A stretch of 5,440 bases of DNA. It comes from Lysobacteraceae bacterium. GTDB taxonomy: Bacteria; Pseudomonadota; Gammaproteobacteria; Xanthomonadales; Wenzhouxiangellaceae. Position 1 is the stretch's first letter; each line of letters begins with the position of its first letter. The translations under genes were made by a program, and so were the position numbers. The stretch lies in contig JAIVHD010000373.1 in assembly GCA_020201235.1 (NCBI GenBank), forward strand, positions 1-5,440, read 5' to 3'. This document shows, one piece after another, positions 1 through 5,440 of this stretch. The notes under the pieces are model-generated. The model was not told where the DNA came from. It did no database searches and was given only the letters and a program-made list of their open reading frames with translations.

Positions 1-71
1 ATCTGCCGGTGATCGACGACCGCAGCGCCGATGAAATCCTCGGCTACGATGAACGCGGGCTGCCGGGCTGA
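1..71 (+). CDS. vapB: VapB-type antitoxin, C-terminal end only (gene starts left of the window)
   Basis: Only the last 22 codons are visible, in the frame starting at base 3 and ending at TGA 69-71. They read LPVIDDRSADEILGYDERGL followed by PG. The block ADEILGYDE-GLP is the typical C-terminus of PSK/Rv0623-type VapB antitoxins, the part that wraps around the VapC toxin and blocks its active site. The DNA-binding N-terminus and the operon promoter lie outside the window. The stop overlaps the vapC start by one base (TGATG), which is the usual translational coupling in vapBC operons. Family assignment rests on this short tail plus the neighbour, so the exact antitoxin subclass is an inference. 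Confidence 0.8.
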   Translation, partial: LPVIDDRSADEILGYDERGLPG

Positions 72-460
72 TGGTTATCGACAGCTCCGTGCTGGCAGCT
101 ATTCTGCTTGGCGAACCCGAACGCAGACTGTTCATCGAAGCCATTGAGACAGCCGACGCGCGTCTGCTGTCGGTCGCAAACTGGGTCGAAATTTCGATCG
201 TCATCGAAGCCCGACACGGTGCCGAGGGAAGCCGCGATCTGCAGCGATTCATCGAATGCTCAAGCATCGAAATCATCCCGGTTGACCAGGAACAGGGACG
301 GATGGCCCGCGATGCCTGGATTCAATTCGGCAAGGGCCGCCACCGCGCTGGGCTGAACTATGGCGACTGCTTCGCCTACGCCCTGTCCAGGCAACGCAGC
401 CAGGCCTTGCTCTTCAAGGGCGACGATTTCAGTCATACCGATATCGTCACTGCAAAGTAA
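71..460 (+). CDS. vapC: VapC-type PIN-domain ribonuclease toxin
   Basis: A complete 129-residue protein, the normal size for a single PIN domain. VapC toxins are Mg2+-dependent endoribonucleases that cleave specific tRNAs or rRNA when released from VapB. The expected acidic residues are present: D4 in the N-terminal MVIDSSVL strand, E40 in ANWVEISIV, D99 in LNYGDCFAYALS and D118/D119 in LLFKGDDF. The N-Y-G-D-C-x-A-Y-A motif is very characteristic of the VapC group paired with PSK-type VapB. The ATG at 71 overlaps the TGA of the upstream antitoxin, so this start is strongly supported. All catalytic positions look intact, so the toxin should be active. The gene points toward lon and converges with it. 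The RNA target cannot be told from sequence. Confidence 0.93.
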   Translation: MVIDSSVLAAILLGEPERRLFIEAIETADARLLSVANWVEISIVIEARHGAEGSRDLQRFIECSSIEIIPVDQEQGRMARDAWIQFGKGRHRAGLNYGDCFAYALSRQRSQALLFKGDDFSHTDIVTAK

Positions 461-473
461 GTCAAGCTGCAAA

Positions 474-629
474 TCAACGCTCACAGCCGTTCACTCTCGC
501 CTCCAAAGCCGCATAAACTGGCGTGTTATCCGAGGTAGGATGCCCCCTGCCTTTCAGTTGCTGCACCCGCTTCGGATCTTCAAAATAGTAGCAATCCAGA
601 TGCTCAATCAGCTCGCAGGATAGTCCGCG
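474..629 (-). pseudogene. Possible remnant of an unidentified protein gene (51 open codons, no start)
   Basis: On the minus strand, 51 open codons end at TGA (474-476) and are blocked upstream by TAG (630-632). The translation has a protein-like composition, for example ELIEHLDCYYFEDPKRVQQL and later TSDNTPVYAALEARVN. There is no convincing start codon or ribosome binding site. A different minus-strand frame just upstream, covering roughly 617-716, reads FVQLRRHQSLAPAAHAQFLE and stops where this fragment becomes protein-like. A single frameshift near 618 would join the two into one longer reading. I do not recognise the family. It could be the decayed end of a gene lost between lon and vapC, or chance open frame in GC-rich DNA. 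Confidence 0.22.
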
Positions 630-717
630 CTATTTGAGGACTCGAGAAATTGAGCATGCGCCGCCGGGGCCAGGCTCTGATGCCGCCTGAGTTGGACGAA
701 AGCGGCGCGCACTGAAA

Positions 718-2823
718 TCAATGAGCCCGCAGCACGCTTTCGGAATCGTCTTTTTTGCCGCCACCGGAAGCTGCCGAAATCGTTCCGGGAGATGGTTGTT
801 CGACCAGCGCGATTTCGAGCACATCGTCAATCCATTCCACCGGTCGAATCTCCAGATCCTTCTTGATCCGGTCCGGAATCTCAACCAGGTCCTTTTCGTT
901 TTCCTTCGGAATCAGCACCGTCCTGATTCCGCCACGAAGTGCTGCCAGCAACTTTTCCTTCAGACCGCCGATCGGAAGAACACGTCCGCGCAGGGTGATT
1001 TCACCGGTCATCGCGACGTCGGCCCGCACCGCAATGCCGGTCAGCACCGACACCAGCGCCGTGACCATGGCGATTCCCGCACTCGGGCCATCCTTGGGCG
1101 TCGCACCCTCGGGCACGTGAACGTGCAGATCGCGCTTCTGGTGGAAGTCCGGATCAAGGCCCAGCGACTCCGTCCGGGATCGCACGACCGACAACGCGGC
1201 CTGGACCGACTCCTGCATCACTTCGCCGAGCTGGCCGGTCTGGGTCAGCTTGCCCTTGCCCGGCACGGCGTTGGCTTCGATTTGCAGCAGTTCTCCACCG
1301 ACTTCGGTCCAGGCGAGACCGGTGACCTGACCGATTTCATTGCGCTCCTCGGCACGACCGAAGCGGAATCGACGCACTCCCAAATACTTGTCGAGGTTGC
1401 GTGTCGTGACCTGCCTCTTTTGCAATGCCGGGTTGACGCTCAATTCCTTGACTACCTTTCGGCAGATTTTGGCCAGTTCCCGTTCGACGTTTCGCACACC
1501 GGCTTCCCGGGTGTAGTAGCGGATGATGTCGGTGATCGCGGTATCGCTGACGGAAAGCTCTTTGTCTTTCAGCCCATGCTGTTCCAGCTGTTTGGGCAAC
1601 AGGTAACGACGTGCGATATTGAGTTTCTCATCCTCTGTATAGCCGGGAATCCGGATGATTTCCATGCGGTCGAGCAACGGTGCCGGGATGTTCAGCGAAT
1701 TCGCGGTTGCCAGGAACATGACTTCGGACAGGTCGTAATCGACTTCCAGGTAGTGGTCGCTGAAGGTATTGTTCTGCTCCGGATCGAGCACCTCAAGCAG
1801 CGCCGAGGACGGATCTCCGCGGAAATCCATGCTCATCTTGTCGAGTTCGTCGAGCATAAACAACGGGTTGCGTGTACCGACCTTGGACATGTTCTGAACC
1901 ACGCGGCCGGGCATCGAACCGATATAAGTCCGGCGATGCCCACGGATTTCGGCCTCGTCGCGCACCCCGCCCAGACTCATTCGCACGAATTCCCGTCCAG
2001 TCGCACGCCCAATCGAGCGGCCTAGCGAAGTCTTGCCGACCCCTGGCGGGCCTACCAGGCAAAGAATCGGTCCGCGCAGCTTCTTGACTCGCTGCTGCAC
2101 GGCCAGGTACTCGAGAATTCGTTCCTTGACACGCTCCAGGCCATAGTGGTCGGCCTCGAGGATATCCTCGGCCGCATTGATGTCATGCCGAACCCGGCTG
2201 CGCTTCTTCCACGGCACGGCCAGCATCCAGTCCAGGTAATTGCGCACAACAGTCGCCTCGGCTGACATCGGCGACATCATCTTGAGCTTGGAGAACTCGT
2301 TTTGGCATTTTTCAAGCGCCTCCTTCGACAGACCGGCCTTCTCGATCCGGTTTTCCAGATCGCCAAGGTCGTTGCCCGACTCGTCGAGATCGCCGAGCTC
2401 CTTCTGAATGGCCTTCATTTGCTCATTCAGGTAATATTCGCGCTGGCTTTTTTCCATCTGCGTCTTGACCCTGCCGCGAATACGCTTCTCGAGCTTCAAA
2501 ACGTCAATTTCACCTTCGATCAAGGCCATCAACCGCTCCATGCGCTCGCGCAATCCTGCGGTTTCGAGAATCCGCTGCTTATCCTCAATGCGAATTCCCA
2601 GATGCGCCGCGATGGTATCGGCCTGGCGACTCGGATCGTTGATGCCCGACAGCGTTGTGAGCAACTCGACCGGGATCTTCCGGCTGAGCTTGACATACTG
2701 CTCGAACAGGCCCAGCAAGCTGCGCGCCGTGATTTCGATCGCGTCGCTATCGCTGTCCTCGTCCACAACCATGCCTTCCCAGCGGCCGGCCAGGTAGCCG
2801 GCGTCTTCGTTAAGCTCGGTCAC
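718..2823 (-). CDS. lon: Lon protease, large C-terminal piece: end of N-domain, AAA+ ATPase and Ser-Lys protease
   Basis: An open frame of 701 codons from GTG at 2823, extendable without a start to 2847. In order it has the remaining N-domain and coiled-coil helices (about 1-240, including [20 protein letters not shown]), the AAA+ module, and the Lon protease domain (about 490-680). Visible AAA+ landmarks are Walker A GPPGVGKT at 258-265, Walker B LFMLDE at 321-326 and the LLDRME arginine around 386. The catalytic dyad is Ser581 in PKDGPSAG and Lys624 in [10 protein letters not shown], with the same 43-residue spacing as S679/K722 of E. coli. The tail ([20 protein letters not shown]) is longer than in E. 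coli and polar. The GTG start has no good ribosome binding site, so natural expression of this piece alone is doubtful. All enzymatic residues are intact. Confidence 0.88.
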   Translation of the reverse strand: MTELNEDAGYLAGRWEGMVVDEDSDSDAIEITARSLLGLFEQYVKLSRKIPVELLTTLSGINDPSRQADTIAAHLGIRIEDKQRILETAGLRERMERLMALIEGEIDVLKLEKRIRGRVKTQMEKSQREYYLNEQMKAIQKELGDLDESGNDLGDLENRIEKAGLSKEALEKCQNEFSKLKMMSPMSAEATVVRNYLDWMLAVPWKKRSRVRHDINAAEDILEADHYGLERVKERILEYLAVQQRVKKLRGPILCLVGPPGVGKTSLGRSIGRATGREFVRMSLGGVRDEAEIRGHRRTYIGSMPGRVVQNMSKVGTRNPLFMLDELDKMSMDFRGDPSSALLEVLDPEQNNTFSDHYLEVDYDLSEVMFLATANSLNIPAPLLDRMEIIRIPGYTEDEKLNIARRYLLPKQLEQHGLKDKELSVSDTAITDIIRYYTREAGVRNVERELAKICRKVVKELSVNPALQKRQVTTRNLDKYLGVRRFRFGRAEERNEIGQVTGLAWTEVGGELLQIEANAVPGKGKLTQTGQLGEVMQESVQAALSVVRSRTESLGLDPDFHQKRDLHVHVPEGATPKDGPSAGIAMVTALVSVLTGIAVRADVAMTGEITLRGRVLPIGGLKEKLLAALRGGIRTVLIPKENEKDLVEIPDRIKKDLEIRPVEWIDDVLEIALVEQPSPGTISAASGGGKKDDSESVLRAH

Positions 2824-2842
2824 GCGGACACGCTCAACGCCT

Positions 2843-3118
2843 TCAACCGAGCCGCAACATCTGAAGAATGGTTGCTAGTGTTCCGTACTCGAACAGATCG
2901 TCGGGGCTGGGTTCTTCGGTTTCCGCGCTTTTTTGCGTGATTAACAAGATGCGCTTGTCGACATTCATCGACTCATCGAGAGCGAGCACGGAGCGTTCCC
3001 GCCCGACAAACAGCGGGATCACCATATGTGGATAGACCACCACATCGCGCAGGCTGAGGACTGGCGTGGGTTGGCGCGTCGTTTCAATCGGGAGATCCGG
3101 AGTTCGGGAACTTGCCAT
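2843..3118 (-). CDS. lon: Lon protease, N-terminal piece (truncated substrate-recognition domain)
   Basis: 91 codons from ATG at 3118 to TGA at 2843. The core [20 protein letters not shown] followed by [10 protein letters not shown] is the hallmark start of the Lon N-terminal (LAN/PUA-like) domain, which binds substrates. The piece stops inside the domain after [10 protein letters not shown], so it could not fold as a full domain and has no ATPase or protease part. Start choice: ATG 3118 ([10 protein letters not shown]) is preceded by GAG about 9 bases upstream and leaves a short leader before the conserved core. An alternative in-frame ATG at 3139 (MPHENLL) has no clear ribosome binding site. 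The stop results from the apparent 23-nt deletion near 2848. Confidence 0.8.
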   Translation of the reverse strand: MASSRTPDLPIETTRQPTPVLSLRDVVVYPHMVIPLFVGRERSVLALDESMNVDKRILLITQKSAETEEPSPDDLFEYGTLATILQMLRLG

Positions 3119-3164
3119 CAATAAATTCTCATGCGGCATCAATGCGCCGACGTTCGGGGTTCAG

Positions 3165-3186
3165 CCTCTGATATTGGCTCCAGAGG
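3165..3186. repeat. Inverted repeat framing the lon -10 element (possible operator)
   Basis: CCTCTG (3165-3170) and CAGAGG (3181-3186) are perfect inverted copies separated by 10 bases. Base 3164 (G) and base 3187 (C) extend each arm to 7 bp. The 10-base spacer contains exactly the proposed -10 box of the lon promoter. The arm-spacer-arm span suits a dimeric repressor covering the -10. It could also be chance or a small RNA hairpin at the transcript start. Confidence 0.4.
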
Positions 3187-3199
3187 CAGGGGATTCAAG
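3171..3199 (-). promoter_or_regulatory. Putative sigma-32 (heat-shock) promoter of lon
   Basis: On the minus strand, CTTGAA (3194-3199) is an exact match to the sigma-32 -35 element. After 15 bases comes GCCAATAT (3171-3178), which matches five of the seven defined positions of the CCCCATNT -10 element. Transcription would start around 3164, giving a leader of about 45 bases before ATG 3118. E. coli lon is a known sigma-32 regulon member, so position and type agree with the family. The -10 is imperfect and no start site is measured. Confidence 0.6.
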
Positions 3200-3206
3200 C
3201 AAAACC

Positions 3207-3222
3207 GTTCGAAACTTCGAAG
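3207..3222. repeat. Tandem TTCGAA palindromes upstream of the lon -35
   Basis: TTCGAA occurs twice (3208-3213 and 3216-3221), with centres 8 bases apart. The first lies within the imperfect GTTCGAAAC and the second within the perfect palindrome CTTCGAAG. They lie 8-23 bases upstream of the proposed -35, where an activator could bind. No known binding motif is recognised. Confidence 0.25.
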
Positions 3223-3300
3223 CACCGGCGTCAGAATGACTGCGCTCCGGCCGGCCGTATTCCTCGCCCCCGTCACGAATTACCGCCAAGTGCCGTGGCT

Positions 3301-3388
3301 GGGCGTTTCGTGACCGGGCCCTTGAAAAGGCTACTGGCCCGCCGGTCGATCGCGGCGAAGTGGAAGTGCGCGACCGAGCGAAACGCCC
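3301..3388. repeat. 10-bp perfect inverted repeat enclosing nested dyads
   Basis: GGGCGTTTCG (3301-3310) and CGAAACGCCC (3379-3388) are perfect inverted copies 68 bases apart. Inside is a second perfect dyad, GACCGG (3312-3317) with CCGGTC (3342-3347). The nested arrangement could form a branched RNA or cruciform, or be the remnant of a small palindromic repeat element. No flanking target-site duplication was seen, and no gene lies inside. Confidence 0.35.
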
Positions 3389-3462
3389 GGGACGTGGTGC
3401 ATGGCGGTGCAACAGTCTGTGAGACGGTGAATGTCGGGCTCAGGCTTTGCCTGGCCGGTGAA

Positions 3463-3490
3463 GATAAATGAGAAACGCGCCGCAAGCGCG
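3463..3490 (-). terminator. Weak Rho-independent terminator candidate after clpX
   Basis: On the minus strand, CGCGC (3486-3490) pairs with GCGCG (3476-3480) across a 5-base loop and is followed directly by TTTCTCATTTAT. It lies about 70 bases past the clpX stop and before the lon promoter, where a terminator would be expected. The stem is short and the T-run is interrupted. Confidence 0.4.
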
Positions 3491-3559
3491 CAACGTAAGG
3501 GATTGGGCCCGTCCTACTGCGACAACGGCAATTCTTCGAATTGTATTCGTAATCCGGGC

Positions 3560-4816
3560 TCAGGAGTCGCCAGAGGCTCGTTTGTTGCCTTCATAGATCA
3601 GATAAGGCTTGGCTTCTCCGTTGATTACAGCCTCATCGATCACGATTTTGACCACGTTGTCGATGGACGGCAAATCGTACATGCTGTCAAGCAATACGTT
3701 TTCCATGATTGTGCGCAACCCGCGAGCGCCGGTCTTGCGGGCCATCGCCTTACGCGCGATCGCGCTCAGCGCATCGTCGCGCACCTCAAGTTCGCACTGC
3801 TCCATCTCGAACAGCTTTTTGAACTGCTTGACCACGGCGTTCTTTGGCTGGACCAGGATTTTAACCAGTGCATCCTCGTCAAGCTCGCGCAGTGTTGCAA
3901 CGACAGGCAGGCGGCCCACGAATTCCGGGATCAACCCGTAGCGAATCAAATCCTCGGGCTCAACCGCAGACAGCAACTCCGAGGCGTTGTAATCGCTTTT
4001 GCCTTTCACCTGCGCCCTGAAACCAATCCCGGCTGCCTCGGAACGATCCTGGATGACCTTATCGAGACCTGCGAACGCGCCACCGCAAATGAACAGGATG
4101 TTTCGGGTATCGACCTGGAGGAATTCCTGCTGCGGATGCTTGCGACCACCCTGCGGTGGCACCGACGCCATCGTTCCTTCGATCAATTTCAGCAACGCCT
4201 GCTGGACACCCTCTCCAGACACATCACGCGTAATCGACGGATTTTCAGCCTTACGCGAGATTTTGTCGATTTCATCGATATAGACAATGCCGGTCTGGGC
4301 CTTCTCGACGTCGTAATCGCATTTCTGGAGCAGTTTCTGGATAATGTTTTCGACGTCCTCACCAACGTATCCAGCTTCGGTCAGGGTGGTCGCGTCAGCC
4401 ATCGTGAATGGCACATTAAGCATTCGCGCAAGCGTTTCGGCCAGCAGGGTTTTGCCGGAACCGGTCGGACCAATCAGCAGGATATTGCTCTTGGCCAACT
4501 CGACATCGTCGTTGTGCTTCTGCGATTCGAGGCGCTTGTAATGATTGTAGACGGCCACCGACAGGACGCGCTTTGCTTTCGGCTGTCCGATGACGTACTG
4601 ATCGAGAAAATCGTTAATTTCGCGGGGTGTGGGTAAGCTCTTGCGCTCGCTCAGGCTGGCCTCTTCAAGCTCCTCGCGGATGATGTCGTTGCACAGCTCA
4701 ACACACTCGTCACAGATGTAGACGCTCGGCCCGGCGATCAGCTTGCGCACCTCGTGCTGGCTCTTTCCGCAGAAAGAGCAGTACAGAACTTTATTGTCGC
4801 TGGAGGTTTCGCTCAT
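3560..4816 (-). CDS. clpX: ClpX, ATP-dependent unfoldase subunit of the ClpXP protease
   Basis: A full-length ClpX of 418 residues (424 in E. coli). The hexamer recognises tagged or regulatory substrates, unfolds them with ATP and feeds them into ClpP. The N-terminal zinc-binding domain has C13, C16, C35 and C38. The AAA+ module has Walker A GPTGSGKT (116-123), pore loop GYVG (149-152), Walker B IVYIDE (177-182) and the RKH loop (225-227). The ClpP-docking loop I264-G265-F266 is intact, as are the arginine finger R302 (EFVGRLP) and sensor-2 R365 (GARGLR). The ATG at 4816 is preceded by GGAACGAGG, a usable though closely spaced ribosome binding site. It lies 274 bases downstream of clpP on the same strand, with a terminator-like hairpin between, so it may have its own promoter. 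No clear one was found. Nothing suggests loss of function. Confidence 0.97.
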   Translation of the reverse strand: MSETSSDNKVLYCSFCGKSQHEVRKLIAGPSVYICDECVELCNDIIREELEEASLSERKSLPTPREINDFLDQYVIGQPKAKRVLSVAVYNHYKRLESQKHNDDVELAKSNILLIGPTGSGKTLLAETLARMLNVPFTMADATTLTEAGYVGEDVENIIQKLLQKCDYDVEKAQTGIVYIDEIDKISRKAENPSITRDVSGEGVQQALLKLIEGTMASVPPQGGRKHPQQEFLQVDTRNILFICGGAFAGLDKVIQDRSEAAGIGFRAQVKGKSDYNASELLSAVEPEDLIRYGLIPEFVGRLPVVATLRELDEDALVKILVQPKNAVVKQFKKLFEMEQCELEVRDDALSAIARKAMARKTGARGLRTIMENVLLDSMYDLPSIDNVVKIVIDEAVINGEAKPYLIYEGNKRASGDS

Positions 4817-4893
4817 AAGCCTCGTTCCACAAAATCAACTCGTAATGGTAACCGATTAACTGCTATCAGACGTCAACTTCCCTTGCAAACCGT

Positions 4894-4919
4894 CCAGGCG
4901 TCCGTTCGACCGACGCTGG
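4894..4919. repeat. Hairpin-forming inverted repeat in the clpP-clpX gap
   Basis: CCA-G-GCGTC (4894-4902) pairs with GACGCTGG (4912-4919), giving 8 bp with one bulged G around a 9-base loop. It lies about 78 bases upstream of the clpX start codon. There is no T-run after it on the minus strand, so a terminator role is unlikely. It could be a leader-RNA structure or a protein-binding dyad. Confidence 0.3.
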
Positions 4920-4974
4920 CACAGCCTACACGCCCTGCCAGGAGCTTGCCAGATTTCACGCTGAGCGGCTGCGG

Positions 4975-5005
4975 AAAAGCAGAATCGAGTCGGATTCCCG
5001 CTCTT
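4975..5005 (-). terminator. Terminator-like hairpin between clpP and clpX
   Basis: On the minus strand, AAGAGCGGGAATC (4993-5005) pairs with GATTCTGCTTTT (4975-4986) across a 6-base loop. This gives 12 bp, two of them G-U, with one bulged G. An A-run precedes it and TTTT ends it, the layout of a Rho-independent terminator or attenuator. On the plus strand the same hairpin runs into TTTTT, so it could work in both directions. It lies about 85 bases past the clpP stop and would partly separate clpX transcription from clpP. The lower stem is A-U rich, so efficiency is uncertain. Confidence 0.45.
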
Positions 5006-5083
5006 TTTCGCAACTTAGAGCCAATTCGCCGCAAAAGGTCGAGCTCAACCCGACGTTCCCGCGCGACCCTCGGTTCGATCCGA

Positions 5084-5101
5084 CAGGCTCTTAGGAGCCT
5101 G
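5084..5101 (-). repeat. Stem-loop with the clpP stop codon in its loop
   Basis: CAGGCTC (5084-5090) and GAGCCTG (5095-5101) form a perfect 7-bp GC-rich stem around a 4-base loop. The clpP stop (TAA on the minus strand, 5091-5093) lies in that loop. No T-run follows, so it is not a standard intrinsic terminator. A role in mRNA 3'-end stability or chance are both possible. Confidence 0.45.
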
Positions 5102-5440
5102 CCGTTTCGGCATCCCGGCTTTGCAGCACATGATCGATCAGGCCGTACTCGCGCGCTTCATCACTGCTCATGAATTTATCCCGATCGGTATCGCGCTCGA
5201 TCGTTTCCATATCCTGGCCGGAGTGGTGCTTCAAAATCCGGTTCAGCTGATCTTTCATTTTCAGGATTTCGCGGGCGTGTATATCGATATCAGAGGCCTG
5301 CCCCTGAAACCCGCCGAGCGGCTGGTGGATCATCACGCGCGAATGCGGCAAGGCGTAGCGCTTGCCTGCAGATCCGGCCGCCAGTAGCAATGAGCCCATA
5401 CTGGCGGCCTGGCCGATGCACATCGTCGAGACATCGGGCC
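5091..5440 (-). CDS. clpP: ClpP, proteolytic subunit of Clp protease (5' end cut off by the window)
   Basis: The last 115 complete codons of ClpP are visible and enter the window at PDVST. ClpP forms a double heptameric chamber that degrades polypeptides fed in by ClpX or ClpA. The full catalytic triad is present: Ser in [10 protein letters not shown] (codon at 5400-5402), His in [14 protein letters not shown] 25 residues later, and Asp in [10 protein letters not shown] 74 residues after the Ser. This is the same spacing as S111/H136/D185 of the E. coli precursor. The C-terminus ([14 protein letters not shown]) is a few residues longer than in E. coli. The start codon, propeptide and promoter lie to the right of the window. 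clpX follows on the same strand after 274 bases. Confidence 0.97.
   Translation of the reverse strand, partial: PDVSTMCIGQAASMGSLLLAAGSAGKRYALPHSRVMIHQPLGGFQGQASDIDIHAREILKMKDQLNRILKHHSGQDMETIERDTDRDKFMSSDEAREYGLIDHVLQSRDAETAGS

Larger units (their letters stand above)
718..3118 (-). pseudogene. lon: lon (ATP-dependent protease La), disrupted by a frameshifting deletion
   Basis: The whole locus encodes Lon, the homohexameric cytosolic AAA+ serine protease that degrades misfolded and short-lived regulatory proteins, including many antitoxins. It cannot be read as one frame. The N-terminal piece ends [14 protein letters not shown] (TGA 2843-2845). The rest resumes one base over as [13 protein letters not shown]. 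coli Lon has PDGTVKVL between the equivalents of LRL and VEG. Here one base (2848) separates those codons, so 23 nt and eight conserved residues appear to be missing. An intact gene would give about 807 residues, close to the 784 of E. coli. Everything downstream is well conserved and in frame, so the lesion looks recent, or is an assembly artefact. hupB, the common neighbour after lon in gammaproteobacteria, is absent. Confidence 0.85.
3119..3559. other. clpX-lon intergenic region (441 bases), no credible gene
   Basis: Short open frames here (for example minus-strand frames over 3161-3412 and 3273-3485) give Arg/Ser/Pro-rich translations with no recognisable motifs, and I regard them as chance. 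From the clpX side toward lon, the region holds a weak hairpin-plus-T-rich terminator, a 10-bp inverted repeat enclosing 68 bases, tandem TTCGAA palindromes, and a heat-shock-type promoter for lon. The gap is long for a clpX-lon junction. Confidence 0.6.

Noticed and set aside
620..717. Terminator for lon
   Set aside because: GC-rich partial dyads are present downstream of the lon stop, but none is followed by a T-run on the minus strand.
721..2025. Long plus-strand open frame (434 codons) opposite lon
   Set aside because: It is antisense to the highly conserved lon coding sequence, has His/Gln/Arg-rich composition, and matches no recognisable family. It is a shadow of lon codon bias.
2840..2850. 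Programmed +1 frameshift in lon, since GGT-TGA-A resembles the prfB recoding site geometry
   Set aside because: A +1 slip over TGA would join the two frames, but there is no strong internal Shine-Dalgarno upstream and GGT is not a favourable slip codon. The joined product would still lack eight conserved residues. A deletion explains both facts.
3161..3485. Two short minus-strand open frames in the clpX-lon spacer
   Set aside because: The translations are Arg/Ser/Pro-rich without motifs, they overlap each other in different frames, and they run through the lon promoter region.
3431..4636. Long plus-strand open frame (401 codons) opposite clpX
   Set aside because: It is the antisense shadow of clpX, extending into the intergenic region without recognisable motifs.
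4820..4885. Sigma-70 promoter for clpX using TTGACG (minus strand, near 4873)
   Set aside because: No acceptable -10 hexamer occurs 16-18 bases downstream. The nearest A/T-rich hexamers are at the wrong spacing.
4754..5173. Plus-strand open frame of 139 codons across the clpX 5' end, the gap and the clpP 3' end
   Set aside because: It overlaps two conserved genes on the other strand and its translation has low-complexity Arg/Ser/Pro composition with no start signal.

Overview
The window comes from a moderately GC-rich proteobacterium, most probably a gammaproteobacterium. The basis is the minus-strand order clpP - clpX - lon and the very close resemblance of all three proteins to the E. coli versions over their conserved blocks. 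Genus cannot be told from this sequence alone.

Layout. At the left edge, on the plus strand, lie the last codons of a VapB-type antitoxin, overlapped by one base by a complete VapC (PIN-domain) toxin gene (71-460). A 257-base stretch follows between convergent genes. It has no confident gene, but the minus strand carries a 51-codon open fragment that looks protein-like. Next, on the minus strand, is lon (718-3118), the ATP-dependent protease La. It is broken: an apparent 23-nt deletion near 2848 removes eight conserved residues of the N-terminal domain and shifts the frame. This leaves a 91-residue N-terminal piece ending in TGA and a 701-residue piece with intact AAA+ and Ser-Lys protease domains. 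Upstream of lon is a 441-base intergenic region with a plausible sigma-32 (heat-shock) promoter, an inverted repeat framing its -10 box, tandem TTCGAA palindromes, a larger inverted repeat and a weak terminator for clpX. Then come complete clpX (3560-4816), a 274-base gap with a terminator-like hairpin, and the 3' two-thirds or so of clpP running off the right edge.

How the genes work together. ClpP is the serine-protease chamber and ClpX is its zinc-binding AAA+ unfoldase. Lon is an independent AAA+ protease. Together they form the main cytosolic proteolysis block, classically induced by heat shock. VapC is an RNase held in check by VapB, and antitoxins of this kind are typically degraded by Lon or Clp proteases. 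A vapBC pair therefore lies tail to tail with a disrupted copy of its likely protease.

I see no mobile element, CRISPR array, tRNA or rRNA, and no clearly new multi-gene system. The most notable points are the lon lesion and the regulatory architecture of the clpX-lon and clpP-clpX intergenic regions.
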